A DNA stretch of 64,000 nucleotides. Origin: a virus. The DNA is taken from positions 123,665 through 187,664 of IMG/VR virus record IMGVR_UViG_3300033146_004128; one strand, written 5' to 3'. Shown here piece after piece: positions 37,139 through 45,049 of the stretch. The notes under the pieces are model-generated. The model had not been told where the DNA came from and made no database searches. It worked only from the letters and a program-made list of their open reading frames with translations. Positions within the stretch are counted from its first letter, which is position 1. Each line of letters opens with the position of its first letter. A program made the translations under genes and the position numbers.

Positions 37139-37672
37139 TTAGTTTTGAATTGAGTAGAACCCGTCTACTTTTAAGAATACTGTGCCTAGGACACTACACG
37201 ATATAAGTGAAGAGTCAGTGCTCTCAGCCAGCCCGGACTTACCCCAACTAATAAATTCAGCGCCGATTATGTTTGGATGCATCTTGGATACTATTGTCAT
37301 TCCAGTTGTCAGTATTGCTTCCATGACCAATCCTCCTAGTTTTTCTGCCTCAAGATATGAGTTTCCGTAGCATGTAAACTCTATTGGGTACTCAAGCATA
37401 TGTGCTGTGTGAGACTCGAATGTATCAAGTGATTGATTAACAATTCCTCTTTCACTAAGCATTAAAGATCTTGGGACATGAGATAGTCCACCTCTTTCTA
37501 CGACTATAAGGGGAGCCCTATTCAGATTCTGCTTTATGCCATTCTTTATCTCGACAGCAGATGGGTCAATATTATACGACTCAAGACCCGTTGATATTAT
37601 CTTCTTGTACGTAGCGAGCACGTCTCTGTATAAACTAAGTCTCTCGTCTGTAGCATCAGCCCTTAGAAACAT
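37139..37672 (-). CDS. Possible tail terminator/completion protein
   Basis: A 177-residue protein with a first helix (LYRDVLATYKKIISTGLESY). A strand follows (PLIVVERGGLS), then a long beta hairpin with a helix after it (YPIEFTCYGNSYLEAEKLGGLVMEAI). This alternation resembles gpU-like tail terminators, which cap the tail and join it to the neck. The similarity is by eye only. It shares one base with the upstream stop. Confidence 0.45.
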   Translation of the reverse strand: MFLRADATDERLSLYRDVLATYKKIISTGLESYNIDPSAVEIKNGIKQNLNRAPLIVVERGGLSHVPRSLMLSERGIVNQSLDTFESHTAHMLEYPIEFTCYGNSYLEAEKLGGLVMEAILTTGMTIVSKMHPNIIGAEFISWGKSGLAESTDSSLISCSVLGTVFLKVDGFYSIQN

Positions 37673-38148
37673 TATCCTTCTCCAAGATTATACTTAGATG
37701 AAAGATAGTTTTTGTATGCTGACGATCTTCCTGTCTTTTTACCTGACAGCAACTCCCTGGAAGCTTGCTGTCTATTATACTCACTTTTTTGTTTCTTCGC
37801 AGACATTACCCCGGCAACTCCTGCTGCAGCCAATCCGAGAACACCATTCTTTCTTCCTGAAGTTAGAGATTTGAACCTCTTGCTATCTTTTAGATTTAGT
37901 GTTCTACCAACAAGATATGAAAGTGAACCGCCTGTAGCGGCATCCTTCACTGTCTCTTCCTTGTTGTGTGGTGATCTTCGTGTCTTCTTTGCTTCAGATA
38001 TAGCCTCCATCTTCGCAAGACTCATATCTGACGATGCTACCTTTTCTCCAGTGCTAGTGTCAAAAGATGAGAAGTCATCAGTAAATAGGGGCTTATTCTT
38101 CTTCTTCTTGTATTGCTTTTTTACTGGGAGTGGTTTTTTTTCGATCAT
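37672..38148 (-). CDS. Basic K-x-A protein with Gly/Ala segment
   Basis: A 158-residue basic protein. It has a Lys-rich start (KKQYKKKKNK) and one K-x-A motif (GEKVAS near residue 36). A hydrophobic Gly/Ala stretch follows (GVLGLAAAGVAGVMSA, about 105-120), then a basic end. The architecture matches the other putative processed proteins in this region. It overlaps the upstream gene by 4 bases. Confidence 0.65.
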   Translation of the reverse strand: MIEKKPLPVKKQYKKKKNKPLFTDDFSSFDTSTGEKVASSDMSLAKMEAISEAKKTRRSPHNKEETVKDAATGGSLSYLVGRTLNLKDSKRFKSLTSGRKNGVLGLAAAGVAGVMSAKKQKSEYNRQQASRELLSGKKTGRSSAYKNYLSSKYNLGEG

Positions 38149-38732
38149 ACAGATACTCCCCCTGCTAACCCAGAAGACTGACCACTGATTGCATCATATA
38201 AAGTATTGTAGTTTCCGCCACCTCTATGTTGTATATCACCAACAGTCTTTGCGGTGTTAAGGTCTACACCACCAACAGCATGAGCGGTGTTAAGGAATGT
38301 AGATGCAAGCATTGGATCTTTTGCAACACGTGGAGATACTGCATATGCACTATTAAGCCACATTTTTAATTTTCCATTACTTACATTTGACAAGGCAGGA
38401 TTTTCTCTCTTCGCAAATGCTATGATTCCATTCCTGTGCTTATTGAAAAGATTTTTATTATGTTTTTTTTCCATATCTTTTGCTATTCCACCTGCTAGTG
38501 CAACGCCAAGACCAACTACTGCAGTTTGTCCTAGTCCACTAATAAGTCTATCTGAAAAACCAGCAGTTTTTTCGATTTCTTCATCATCAGTAGTTTTGGC
38601 TAGATCTTTTTGTATGTTTCTTAGAAGGTATACTGCTTGTGCTGTCTTCTCTAGCAATATCTCATTATCCTCAAGAAAGCCCTCTTCTTCCACGGAAGCG
38701 GCGGTCTTTTCTAATTCTTGTTTTGTAATCAT
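38145..38732 (-). CDS. K-x-A protein with hydrophobic Gly/Ala segment
   Basis: A 195-residue protein. Residues 1-60 are an acidic helical pro-region with LEKTAA, LEKTAQ and IEKTAG. A hydrophobic glycine-rich segment follows (LGQTAVVGLGVALAGGIA, about 68-86), then a basic soluble part that looks folded. Cutting at IEKTAG (about residue 55) would expose the membrane segment at the new N-terminus, a layout that fits an ejected pore-like protein. It has its own promoter (38781-38807). Confidence 0.7.
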   Translation of the reverse strand: MITKQELEKTAASVEEEGFLEDNEILLEKTAQAVYLLRNIQKDLAKTTDDEEIEKTAGFSDRLISGLGQTAVVGLGVALAGGIAKDMEKKHNKNLFNKHRNGIIAFAKRENPALSNVSNGKLKMWLNSAYAVSPRVAKDPMLASTFLNTAHAVGGVDLNTAKTVGDIQHRGGGNYNTLYDAISGQSSGLAGGVSV

Positions 38733-38780
38733 TGGTAAATACTCCTAGCATTTTTTTCAAAAAATAGTTATGTTACCAAT

Positions 38781-38807
38781 ATTATAGCAAAAGTTTTATG
38801 ATAACAA
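38781..38807 (-). promoter_or_regulatory. Sigma-70-like promoter before the 195-residue K-x-A gene
   Basis: On the minus strand TTGTTA (38807-38802), 15 bases and TATAAT (38786-38781). The -10 lies in GCTATAATATTGG, a 13-base string also found exactly at 54628-54616. Spacing to the -35 is short, so the -35 may be only partly used. Confidence 0.5.
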
Positions 38808-38828
38808 TAGGCTTGAGTATGGTTTGTA

Positions 38829-38848
38829 GGCACAAGCGATGTTGTGCC
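38829..38848 (-). terminator. Hairpin after the spanin genes
   Basis: GGCACAA and TTGTGCC form a 7-bp stem with a 6-base loop, about 11 bases past the o-spanin stop. No U-run follows. It is a possible 3' end for the lysis transcript. Confidence 0.4.
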
Positions 38849-38859
38849 GGTGTAGGTTT

Positions 38860-39213
38860 TTAAAATCCGAACCAGTTTTTCTTTGGCTCTTCTTCTTTTT
38901 TTTCTATATTAACTGATGCTGGTTCCCATTTGTTATAGGTATCCATTATTGCACTTAGCGTCTTTACCTGGTATTTTCTTTCCACCAGTTCATTGGTCAT
39001 AGCCTTGAATACCTTAGGGGAGAGAACTATGTTTCCATTTTCTTTTCTGCCATCAATTCTTATGTGGCTATTTGTATTGAACTTTGGATATACCAACTCA
39101 GGGTTTGGAACCACTACTACTGGTGCAGGGCATGTCCCAAAGCATCCAGAAAGCAGTAATGATGTAGCTACACTAAATAATAATAGTGAAGTCTTCGCCT
39201 TCTTTGATCTCAT
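38860..39213 (-). CDS. Outer-membrane spanin lipoprotein (Rz1-like)
   Basis: A 117-residue protein with a basic start, a hydrophobic core and the lipobox LLSGC near residues 20-24 (Cys probably acylated). Proline-rich (PAPVVVVPNPE) and soluble sequence follows, as in o-spanins. It begins inside the i-spanin gene (41-base overlap), an arrangement typical of spanin pairs. It would sit in the outer membrane and fuse it with the inner membrane at lysis. Length is at the upper end for Rz1 proteins. Confidence 0.8.
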   Translation of the reverse strand: MRSKKAKTSLLLFSVATSLLLSGCFGTCPAPVVVVPNPELVYPKFNTNSHIRIDGRKENGNIVLSPKVFKAMTNELVERKYQVKTLSAIMDTYNKWEPASVNIEKKEEEPKKNWFGF

Positions 39214-39478
39214 CTATCTTCTCCTGTATTTGTTTTACTTTCTCTTTGGCTATAGTGCTATTCTGAACAACAGTTTTTGCAACATCTTTGTGTAGATTTG
39301 CTTTCGCCCTGCTTATCTGTGACACCTTCTCCGCAGCAGCAACTTTGCCCTCAGCAGTTTTTATCTCTGTGTCCATGTTCTTTATCTTGTAATGCTGTCC
39401 TCTAGCATACAAACCGAGTGCTCCAACTATCGCTGTCAATATCCCTACTATGTATGTCATAATCTCTGCTGTGATCAT
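39173..39478 (-). CDS. Inner-membrane spanin (Rz-like)
   Basis: A 101-residue protein with one N-terminal membrane segment (YIVGILTAIVGALGLYA, about 9-25). A long charged coiled coil in the periplasm follows (IKTAEGKVAAAEKVSQISRA and beyond). This is the i-spanin layout. It shares one base with the holin stop and overlaps the o-spanin gene, so the three form one cassette. Ribosome binding site AGGAGACG. Confidence 0.8.
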   Translation of the reverse strand: MITAEIMTYIVGILTAIVGALGLYARGQHYKIKNMDTEIKTAEGKVAAAEKVSQISRAKANLHKDVAKTVVQNSTIAKEKVKQIQEKIDEIKEGEDFTIII

Positions 39479-39738
39479 TATACGTCTCCTGCTTCCGGTT
39501 CTCTAACCTTTGATCTTAACGATCTGCTTGTAACGAATCTAAGCATTGTTCCCACTGTAGCTATTGACACCATGAATAGTCCAAAAGCCTGATCAGAGGT
39601 GAACATTCCTCTTAGAAATCCTGAGTATGCCTCTATTGCTCCAGAGAGCCCAAGTATAAAGTTAAATATCAATGTTTTACTTGATGACAAGTATTCCCAA
39701 GATATTTTAACCGGTCCTAAAAAATAAGTTTCTATCAT
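39478..39738 (-). CDS. Putative holin
   Basis: An 86-residue protein. The ATG at 39738 follows AAGGAAAAAAC; an upstream ATG at 39819 would overlap the previous gene. Two hydrophobic stretches (TLIFNFILGLSGAIEAY, and AFGLFMVSIATVGTMLRFV) flank a short loop, and the C-terminus is charged. Small size, two membrane segments and direct linkage to the spanins support a holin that opens the inner membrane. The family is not named with certainty. Confidence 0.7.
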   Translation of the reverse strand: MIETYFLGPVKISWEYLSSSKTLIFNFILGLSGAIEAYSGFLRGMFTSDQAFGLFMVSIATVGTMLRFVTSRSLRSKVREPEAGDV

Positions 39739-39751
39739 GTTTTTTCCTTTG

Positions 39752-41494
39752 TTATAATATGCCAAGGGCAAACTTTGCCCTATCCGAACGTATGTCTTTG
39801 GTGTCTTCTTTCTTTCCAAATAGAAGCCCCTCAGTCAATCCTTTTTTTATGCCCCTGTAGTTTATCTGTTGCCACATAGACTTACCTGTCATTGGTCTTT
39901 GCTCATATGTCTTAAAGACTGGTTGATAGTCAAGAGGACCATGAGACACCTTTACTGACCCAACACCATTTCTCTTCAGGTATCCTGCAACTTTTTTAGT
40001 TATCTGCTTTCCTGGGCTGAAATGTAGAGCTGGCTCAGCAAGGTACTTTTTTGTTATCTGCTTGTCTCCAGTGCTCATAATTTTCATATGTGTTCCTGCC
40101 AATGTAGGAACAAAGCTATCGAATGTCTTTAAATCCGTGTTGGACTTATCGCTTTTAGCCTTAACCAGATTTAGATATCCACGACTAACAACTTCAAAGT
40201 TTCTCTTATCTATAGTACCATTATTTGCCTTATCAAGAGCATCAACAAGATACTTTCTTCCCTCTACTATTCCTCTGTGGTTTACTATATCCTTTGTTGA
40301 GGCAAGTCCATTTGTTACAATGTCCCCACGATCAACCATAGCCCCCACTGCAACAGTTGGAGCCACATGGTGAGATGTCGCATGATCAACTCCTCCAATA
40401 TTTATGTTGTACCCACCGGTTGTGAGTTTACTTATAGAATTTACCTTGCCACCAATAGTAGCTACTGTTGCCTTCCCATTGAACTTGTCTGTAGAGTTTA
40501 ATAGTATCTTGGCTGCCTGGAACCCAGAAGGTATCTTCGATGCAGTCTTTCCAGCAACGTTATGCTTTGCACTTAGTATCAACTGTGTAGACTTCTCTGA
40601 TAATCCTTGTGCGGCTTCTATACCAACATTGTGCCCAATAGTAGGCAAGCTTCCACTTGAATTCTTCCCCATGCACATTGCGCATACGCCATGTTTTGAT
40701 TGGCACGTTATTGGAGATCTTACTTTTATCTTCTTCTTGCCCATAGCTCTAAGTGTCTTCAGATACTGCTCGGTGACAAGTTTATTAGTCCCTGCTTCGT
40801 ATCTACTTAGAGCATCATTACCATCTGTAGGAACAACTATTCCATTCTTTGTTCCGCAGTCTTTCTGGTCTATCTTTACATCTTCGGCATTAGCAATAAG
40901 TACTTTTCCCATTGCTCCAGGCTCAGATGTAGATACAGCTGCCTGAACCGCTGCAAACCTTGCTTGCCCTCCAGAGGCATACTGCTCGTGAGAATTTAGT
41001 CCTGCTGCAAGACTATTTTTTATCATAAAAGGATATGGTTCAGAGTTCATATCTACTGCATACACAACACCACCGGTTATTCTTGATGCAGTGGAAGGAT
41101 TTCCCCTTCCTTTTGACTTTGCTTGAGAAACGAGATTGTTTCCATCATTAACCATTACCATTTCTTGCGTCTTGTTAAAAACATTGATGAGATGCGATTT
41201 CGCCTTCTCTTTGCTCATTCCGTTAAGCTTATTGCCTTCACGATGAAGCATATCATCAATACTTTTCTTGTTCTTTAGTGAGAACTCTGCAGGTCCCATG
41301 TTGTGACCATTTAGATACGCAAGCTCTTCTCCGAGCTCACGTATCTTGTGTATCTTGGAAGCATACATTGCTGGATACTTCTGTGCGTACACAGATAATT
41401 TTGCATTTATCTTGGGCTTAGTCAATGGAGTATCTGACTGGCTGAACTGTATGTCTTTCGGCATAAGCTTGTTTAGCTCAAAGATAGCATCCAT
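39752..41494 (-). CDS. RNA polymerase beta-prime C-terminal-half homologue
   Basis: A 580-residue protein. Residues 119-230 align by eye with the bacterial beta-prime bridge-helix region: GLNSHEQYASGGQARFAAVQ against GLNVxxYFxSTHGARKGxxD, then KIDQKDCGTKNGI against the DCGTxEGI site. All four cysteines of the C-terminal zinc site are present (C213, C264, C271, C274 in CQSKHGVCAMCMG). GHNVGIEAAQGLSEKSTQL (288-305) followed by SAKHNVAG matches the trigger loop, including its catalytic His (H311). The N-terminal half with NADFDGD is absent here. It could be half of a split phage polymerase or a virion protein that reuses the fold. It lies between an unknown structural gene and the holin. Confidence 0.8.
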   Translation of the reverse strand: MDAIFELNKLMPKDIQFSQSDTPLTKPKINAKLSVYAQKYPAMYASKIHKIRELGEELAYLNGHNMGPAEFSLKNKKSIDDMLHREGNKLNGMSKEKAKSHLINVFNKTQEMVMVNDGNNLVSQAKSKGRGNPSTASRITGGVVYAVDMNSEPYPFMIKNSLAAGLNSHEQYASGGQARFAAVQAAVSTSEPGAMGKVLIANAEDVKIDQKDCGTKNGIVVPTDGNDALSRYEAGTNKLVTEQYLKTLRAMGKKKIKVRSPITCQSKHGVCAMCMGKNSSGSLPTIGHNVGIEAAQGLSEKSTQLILSAKHNVAGKTASKIPSGFQAAKILLNSTDKFNGKATVATIGGKVNSISKLTTGGYNINIGGVDHATSHHVAPTVAVGAMVDRGDIVTNGLASTKDIVNHRGIVEGRKYLVDALDKANNGTIDKRNFEVVSRGYLNLVKAKSDKSNTDLKTFDSFVPTLAGTHMKIMSTGDKQITKKYLAEPALHFSPGKQITKKVAGYLKRNGVGSVKVSHGPLDYQPVFKTYEQRPMTGKSMWQQINYRGIKKGLTEGLLFGKKEDTKDIRSDRAKFALGIL

Positions 41495-41509
41495 AATTTA
41501 GTCCCAGCC

Positions 41510-42052
41510 TTATGCGTAAGTTGCTTCTAGCTGTGTTCTCTTGCTAGTAACGATTGTCTTGAATTGTGCAAGCGCAGTAATTGTTGTCTCTACTGTATGT
41601 GTAGGGCTATACTTCAACTTGTCGATTCTTTCTCTCTCGATTATCTTAGGGTCTCTTGCTACCATTGTACCTGTACCGTCGTCTTCTTCAATAGGAACTA
41701 CAAGTGTCGAAACATTTGGAATTATATATTGAGTATAGAACTCTGATTTTGGGTTGTAATCAAAAGATATGATCCCACTTATAGTAGGTGTCATGTTCCA
41801 TGCATACTTTCCAGCCACTGAATTTACAGAAAATCTAACATCAGCAATTCCGCTGTCAGCTGTAGCTATATCCTCAATATCAGAAAGTGCATTTGCTGCT
41901 TCTGTTACCTTTGAAACAATATTGTCTATCTCGTTCTCCATGCAAGTAAGTCTACATATACTTAACTGTACGTCTGCCAATGGATCTGGCTCCCATAGTG
42001 TTACATTACATTTTTCTAAGTCTGCCTGAATCTGCTCATAATTTGTTGCCAT
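41510..42052 (-). CDS. Structural protein of unknown function
   Basis: A 180-residue protein with a strong ribosome binding site (CAGGAGAACAC). An N-terminal helical part with two cysteines is followed by a beta-rich middle (YNPKSEFYTQYIIPNVSTL) and a C-terminal helix. A TATAAT (42083-42078 on the minus strand) sits about 25 bases upstream, but no -35 is clear. Probably well expressed; role unknown. Confidence 0.6.
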   Translation of the reverse strand: MATNYEQIQADLEKCNVTLWEPDPLADVQLSICRLTCMENEIDNIVSKVTEAANALSDIEDIATADSGIADVRFSVNSVAGKYAWNMTPTISGIISFDYNPKSEFYTQYIIPNVSTLVVPIEEDDGTGTMVARDPKIIERERIDKLKYSPTHTVETTITALAQFKTIVTSKRTQLEATYA

Positions 42053-42105
42053 AGTGTTCTCCTGTTTTTTTGGTTACTGTTATTATACACAAAAAAGTGC
42101 ATTTT

Positions 42106-43482
42106 CTATAGGGTAATAGCGGACGACCCTGTGCTGTCAACTCTTATCCCTCTTGTTCCGCCTCCAATTATAGCAGAAGACCCTCCAAATACGGTAGCAT
42201 CTTCAGTTGCAGATACAGTAAAGCTTCCCATTACTGATATGGTCATATCTCCTCCCCATGTTAAAGATGGTATCCCCACGCTTCCTCCGCAGTATCCTGG
42301 AGTAGACGAGGATATGTTTATCTCAGGTATTGCTATACTGTCAACGTTTACGTGAACAGCATTTGAATACACTCCTGCATAGTCAGAAGACACAAAGCTC
42401 TTCTTCGCAATTATCCCATGTTCAAGACTGTATGTCTTTTTGTTTGCGGAATACTCAACTACACCGCCATCACTCATTACAATATTCATAGCGAATATTG
42501 AGTACTCTTCTCCATTAAAGAATCCATTTATTTGTAATATGTCACTAGACGCATTACTACATGGTGGTATAGGAACATGTGCTCTTTCGAGATTTCCGGC
42601 TCCAGGCATAAGGAAAAATTCCATACTCTTTATCCTGTTTTCGCCTGCACATCCTCCACAGTATGCATACACGGAGTCAAATGTTCCGTACTTGTCAAAC
42701 ACTTCATGGAAAACAGATTCTTGACCTCTGAATAAAAGCCTTGACCATTGAAAAGTTAAAAGCAACTCTCCTAGGTGAAGGCCAAACATTTTTATGAATG
42801 GATCAGCTTCAAGATCTGCGAATGCCATTTCGTACGTTCTTGATCCACCTTCCTCATCACCACTCATCATGGAAACAACGGACTTTTTTGCAGCCTCTAT
42901 GTCTCCTGCTCCTCCTGCGGACCTTGCTGTTGTTATATCAATTTCTATATGGATACCAGCACTGAAGTTATCTATGACTATTGTGCTTCCATAGAGTGCC
43001 ATAAGGTGAGGAGTTACTATCTCTACCGTGCCATTATCTCTTGCAATAACCTTTGACTCACAGGACGTTGCTATTCCTGCAGCAGTTGGTCCTGCGAAGG
43101 CAATGTTTCCATTACCTGTTTTTACAGAGTCTAATCCTAATTGTGTATCTGCAAAAAAGAATTGTGAAGTTTGTCCATATTTGTCTTCTTGGCCTACGCC
43201 ATTAGCATCGGCTTTACCCTTTGCCGTAGGTTCAGGAACTGTATTCTCTCCGGATATGGCATAGAAGTTTAGGTATCTTTTCAATGATGACAGCTTAGCT
43301 ATTGCTTGAGCAGGATAAATCTGAGGGTAGGACATAGACAAATCAAGAACTACAGCTTGGCCCATCTGTGGAGATATTCCCATATATCTTGGAACGTCTA
43401 TCTCGTTACTGTACTCCGTAAGAACAGTTATTGATGACTCAGTTATACCTGTCACACGTCCGGATATTCGTGATGATGGCAT
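42106..43482 (-). CDS. Possible baseplate spike/hub protein with OB-like start
   Basis: A 458-residue protein. Residues 1-65 look like an OB fold (SGRVTGITESSITVL, then MGQAVVLDLSMSYPQ), as at the start of gpV/gp5-like spikes. The last 80 residues are glycine-rich beta repeats (GGDMTISVMGSFTVSATEDATVF), which suggest a beta-helical tip. A CGGCAGE element lies near the middle. Spike function is a structural guess. It starts immediately after the protease gene. Confidence 0.45.
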   Translation of the reverse strand: MPSSRISGRVTGITESSITVLTEYSNEIDVPRYMGISPQMGQAVVLDLSMSYPQIYPAQAIAKLSSLKRYLNFYAISGENTVPEPTAKGKADANGVGQEDKYGQTSQFFFADTQLGLDSVKTGNGNIAFAGPTAAGIATSCESKVIARDNGTVEIVTPHLMALYGSTIVIDNFSAGIHIEIDITTARSAGGAGDIEAAKKSVVSMMSGDEEGGSRTYEMAFADLEADPFIKMFGLHLGELLLTFQWSRLLFRGQESVFHEVFDKYGTFDSVYAYCGGCAGENRIKSMEFFLMPGAGNLERAHVPIPPCSNASSDILQINGFFNGEEYSIFAMNIVMSDGGVVEYSANKKTYSLEHGIIAKKSFVSSDYAGVYSNAVHVNVDSIAIPEINISSSTPGYCGGSVGIPSLTWGGDMTISVMGSFTVSATEDATVFGGSSAIIGGGTRGIRVDSTGSSAITL

Positions 43483-44781
43483 TTAATTCCCCCCTCTATA
43501 AACAACGGCTTCATCACCGTTTGCTCTAACTCCTGTTATATTGTGCGCAAATCCATTATCGACAAGTTCAACATAATACTCAGGAATGTCTTTAGATAAG
43601 CTAAAGCCTCTTCTTGACAGTGTTACGCTTTTACCATCATTGAAATTCACTTTATATTGAGCGTAGTCCTGCTTTCCAAATGCTCTCCTGGCAACCTCTC
43701 CTGGCTTAGCAGCTCTTGAGTCACCATATAGATCCCTTTTGATACCGTCACTACTTAATGCTTTTGCAAACATATTTCTAGCTGCTATCTTCTCAATGAA
43801 CTCATTTGTGTAGTCAAGAGATGTAGCAAACTTAATCATCGAGCATGGTGGGTTAGCCTCGGCCTTCTCGATTAACATTCTAGCAAATATCTCATTATCG
43901 CAATTTTTTGCACAGTCAGCATACTCTTCTTTTGGCATATCCGACCCTATAAACAAGGCCTCTGAAGGTTTTAGTACAAGTCTTTTTGAATGTACAATCT
44001 TAATGATCGCTTCAGGACTCATTCCTCTTCTGAACTTATCCATCTCGTCAACGCTTACGGATGATGGGAGGGTATCTATGGCATCTATATACTTAACCAG
44101 TGTTGCAACTTTTTCATCTATGCTGTATGACTCATCCGATGCAACTTTCTGAAACAATGCATGTCCTTGAGCGTCTGCCGGCTTCCGGACTACTGATATA
44201 TCAAAGAAGTTCATTGGTGGTATATTTATTGCGTATACAACTTGACCATTTGGCTTCTGTCTATGCATCTCGAATTTGAGATGATCACATCTGTTTGCAA
44301 GCGACCCCTTAGTAATTGACCCACAATATGAGCACATTTCCTGAGGAACCTTTACTCCCATAGATACTTTTATCCTTGACCCACTTTCTATGTCAGAATA
44401 TATATCTGGAGCCTTGCTCTTCTTTATCTCAAGTAAAAGCTCTACTCTATGCATATCATCATTGTATATTGCTTTCACAACATTACCTATAGATTTTGAC
44501 GGATCCTTATTGAAATGCTGTATAAATATACCTGCAGACTCAAATGTCTTATAAAACTCTTTCAGGTCTTTTTCATAAAAGAAATCACCATTATTGTTTT
44601 CACCATAATAATCACCTGCACCCATAGCTATAACATGTAGGTATGCATTGTTCTTTTTCTGATCTATTTTATCAAGAAGATTCTCTCCTGCTGTTTTTAT
44701 CATAGGGCAAGATCCACCAAAGCACGAGCTGTGCTCAATTTCCATCTGGTCTACGGTAAAGTCAATTATCTTAGTTAGCAT
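43483..44781 (-). CDS. Head maturation (prohead) protease
   Basis: A 432-residue serine protease of the U35/S78 type (herpesvirus-assemblin-like fold). His89 in GIFIQHFNKDP and Ser140 in IKVSMGVKV are the likely catalytic pair. FFDISVVRKPAD (about 192-203) is the usual final strand. A zinc-like set (C150, C153, C165, H167) is inserted after the serine strand. K-x-A motifs occur at MIKTAG (27-32), FQKVAS (210-215), DEKVAT (222-227) and IEKIAA. These flank the protease domain, so self-cleavage would free residues 32-213. It would mature the capsid by cutting scaffold and internal proteins. The fold assignment is good; the cleavage rule is inference. Confidence 0.8.
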   Translation of the reverse strand: MLTKIIDFTVDQMEIEHSSCFGGSCPMIKTAGENLLDKIDQKKNNAYLHVIAMGAGDYYGENNNGDFFYEKDLKEFYKTFESAGIFIQHFNKDPSKSIGNVVKAIYNDDMHRVELLLEIKKSKAPDIYSDIESGSRIKVSMGVKVPQEMCSYCGSITKGSLANRCDHLKFEMHRQKPNGQVVYAINIPPMNFFDISVVRKPADAQGHALFQKVASDESYSIDEKVATLVKYIDAIDTLPSSVSVDEMDKFRRGMSPEAIIKIVHSKRLVLKPSEALFIGSDMPKEEYADCAKNCDNEIFARMLIEKAEANPPCSMIKFATSLDYTNEFIEKIAARNMFAKALSSDGIKRDLYGDSRAAKPGEVARRAFGKQDYAQYKVNFNDGKSVTLSRRGFSLSKDIPEYYVELVDNGFAHNITGVRANGDEAVVYRGGN

Positions 44782-44793
44782 ATGTGTCCTTGC

Positions 44794-45027
44794 TTATACT
44801 GTTATCTCATGCGAGATCTCATTGTCTCTCATATATTGCTTAATGTCGTTAAGAAGAATTTTCTCTTCCTCTATTTCTTTTTCTGAAAATGGATCCGTCT
44901 CAAGAAGTAGTCTTTTGTGCTCAACTTGAACATGTGCAGACCTAATAATTGATGGCAGATCATTGACTATAGTATCATAAAATTTATCAAGGTCTGTGCT
45001 TAGCGTGAACTGTATATTTATTTTCAT
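44794..45027 (-). CDS. Small acidic phage protein (unknown)
   Basis: A 77-residue protein with a strand at the start and two charged helices (EKEIEEEKILLNDIKQYM). It lies just upstream of the protease gene. Possibly an assembly partner; not recognised. Confidence 0.6.
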   Translation of the reverse strand: MKINIQFTLSTDLDKFYDTIVNDLPSIIRSAHVQVEHKRLLLETDPFSEKEIEEEKILLNDIKQYMRDNEISHEITV

Positions 45028-45049
45028 ATCATATTCCTATTCCTGGACC

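Noticed and set aside
39815-41494. KTASK inside the beta-prime-like protein as a protease site
   Set aside because: It lies next to the trigger-loop His in a position expected from the polymerase fold. One hit without the preceding hydrophobic residue is not enough.
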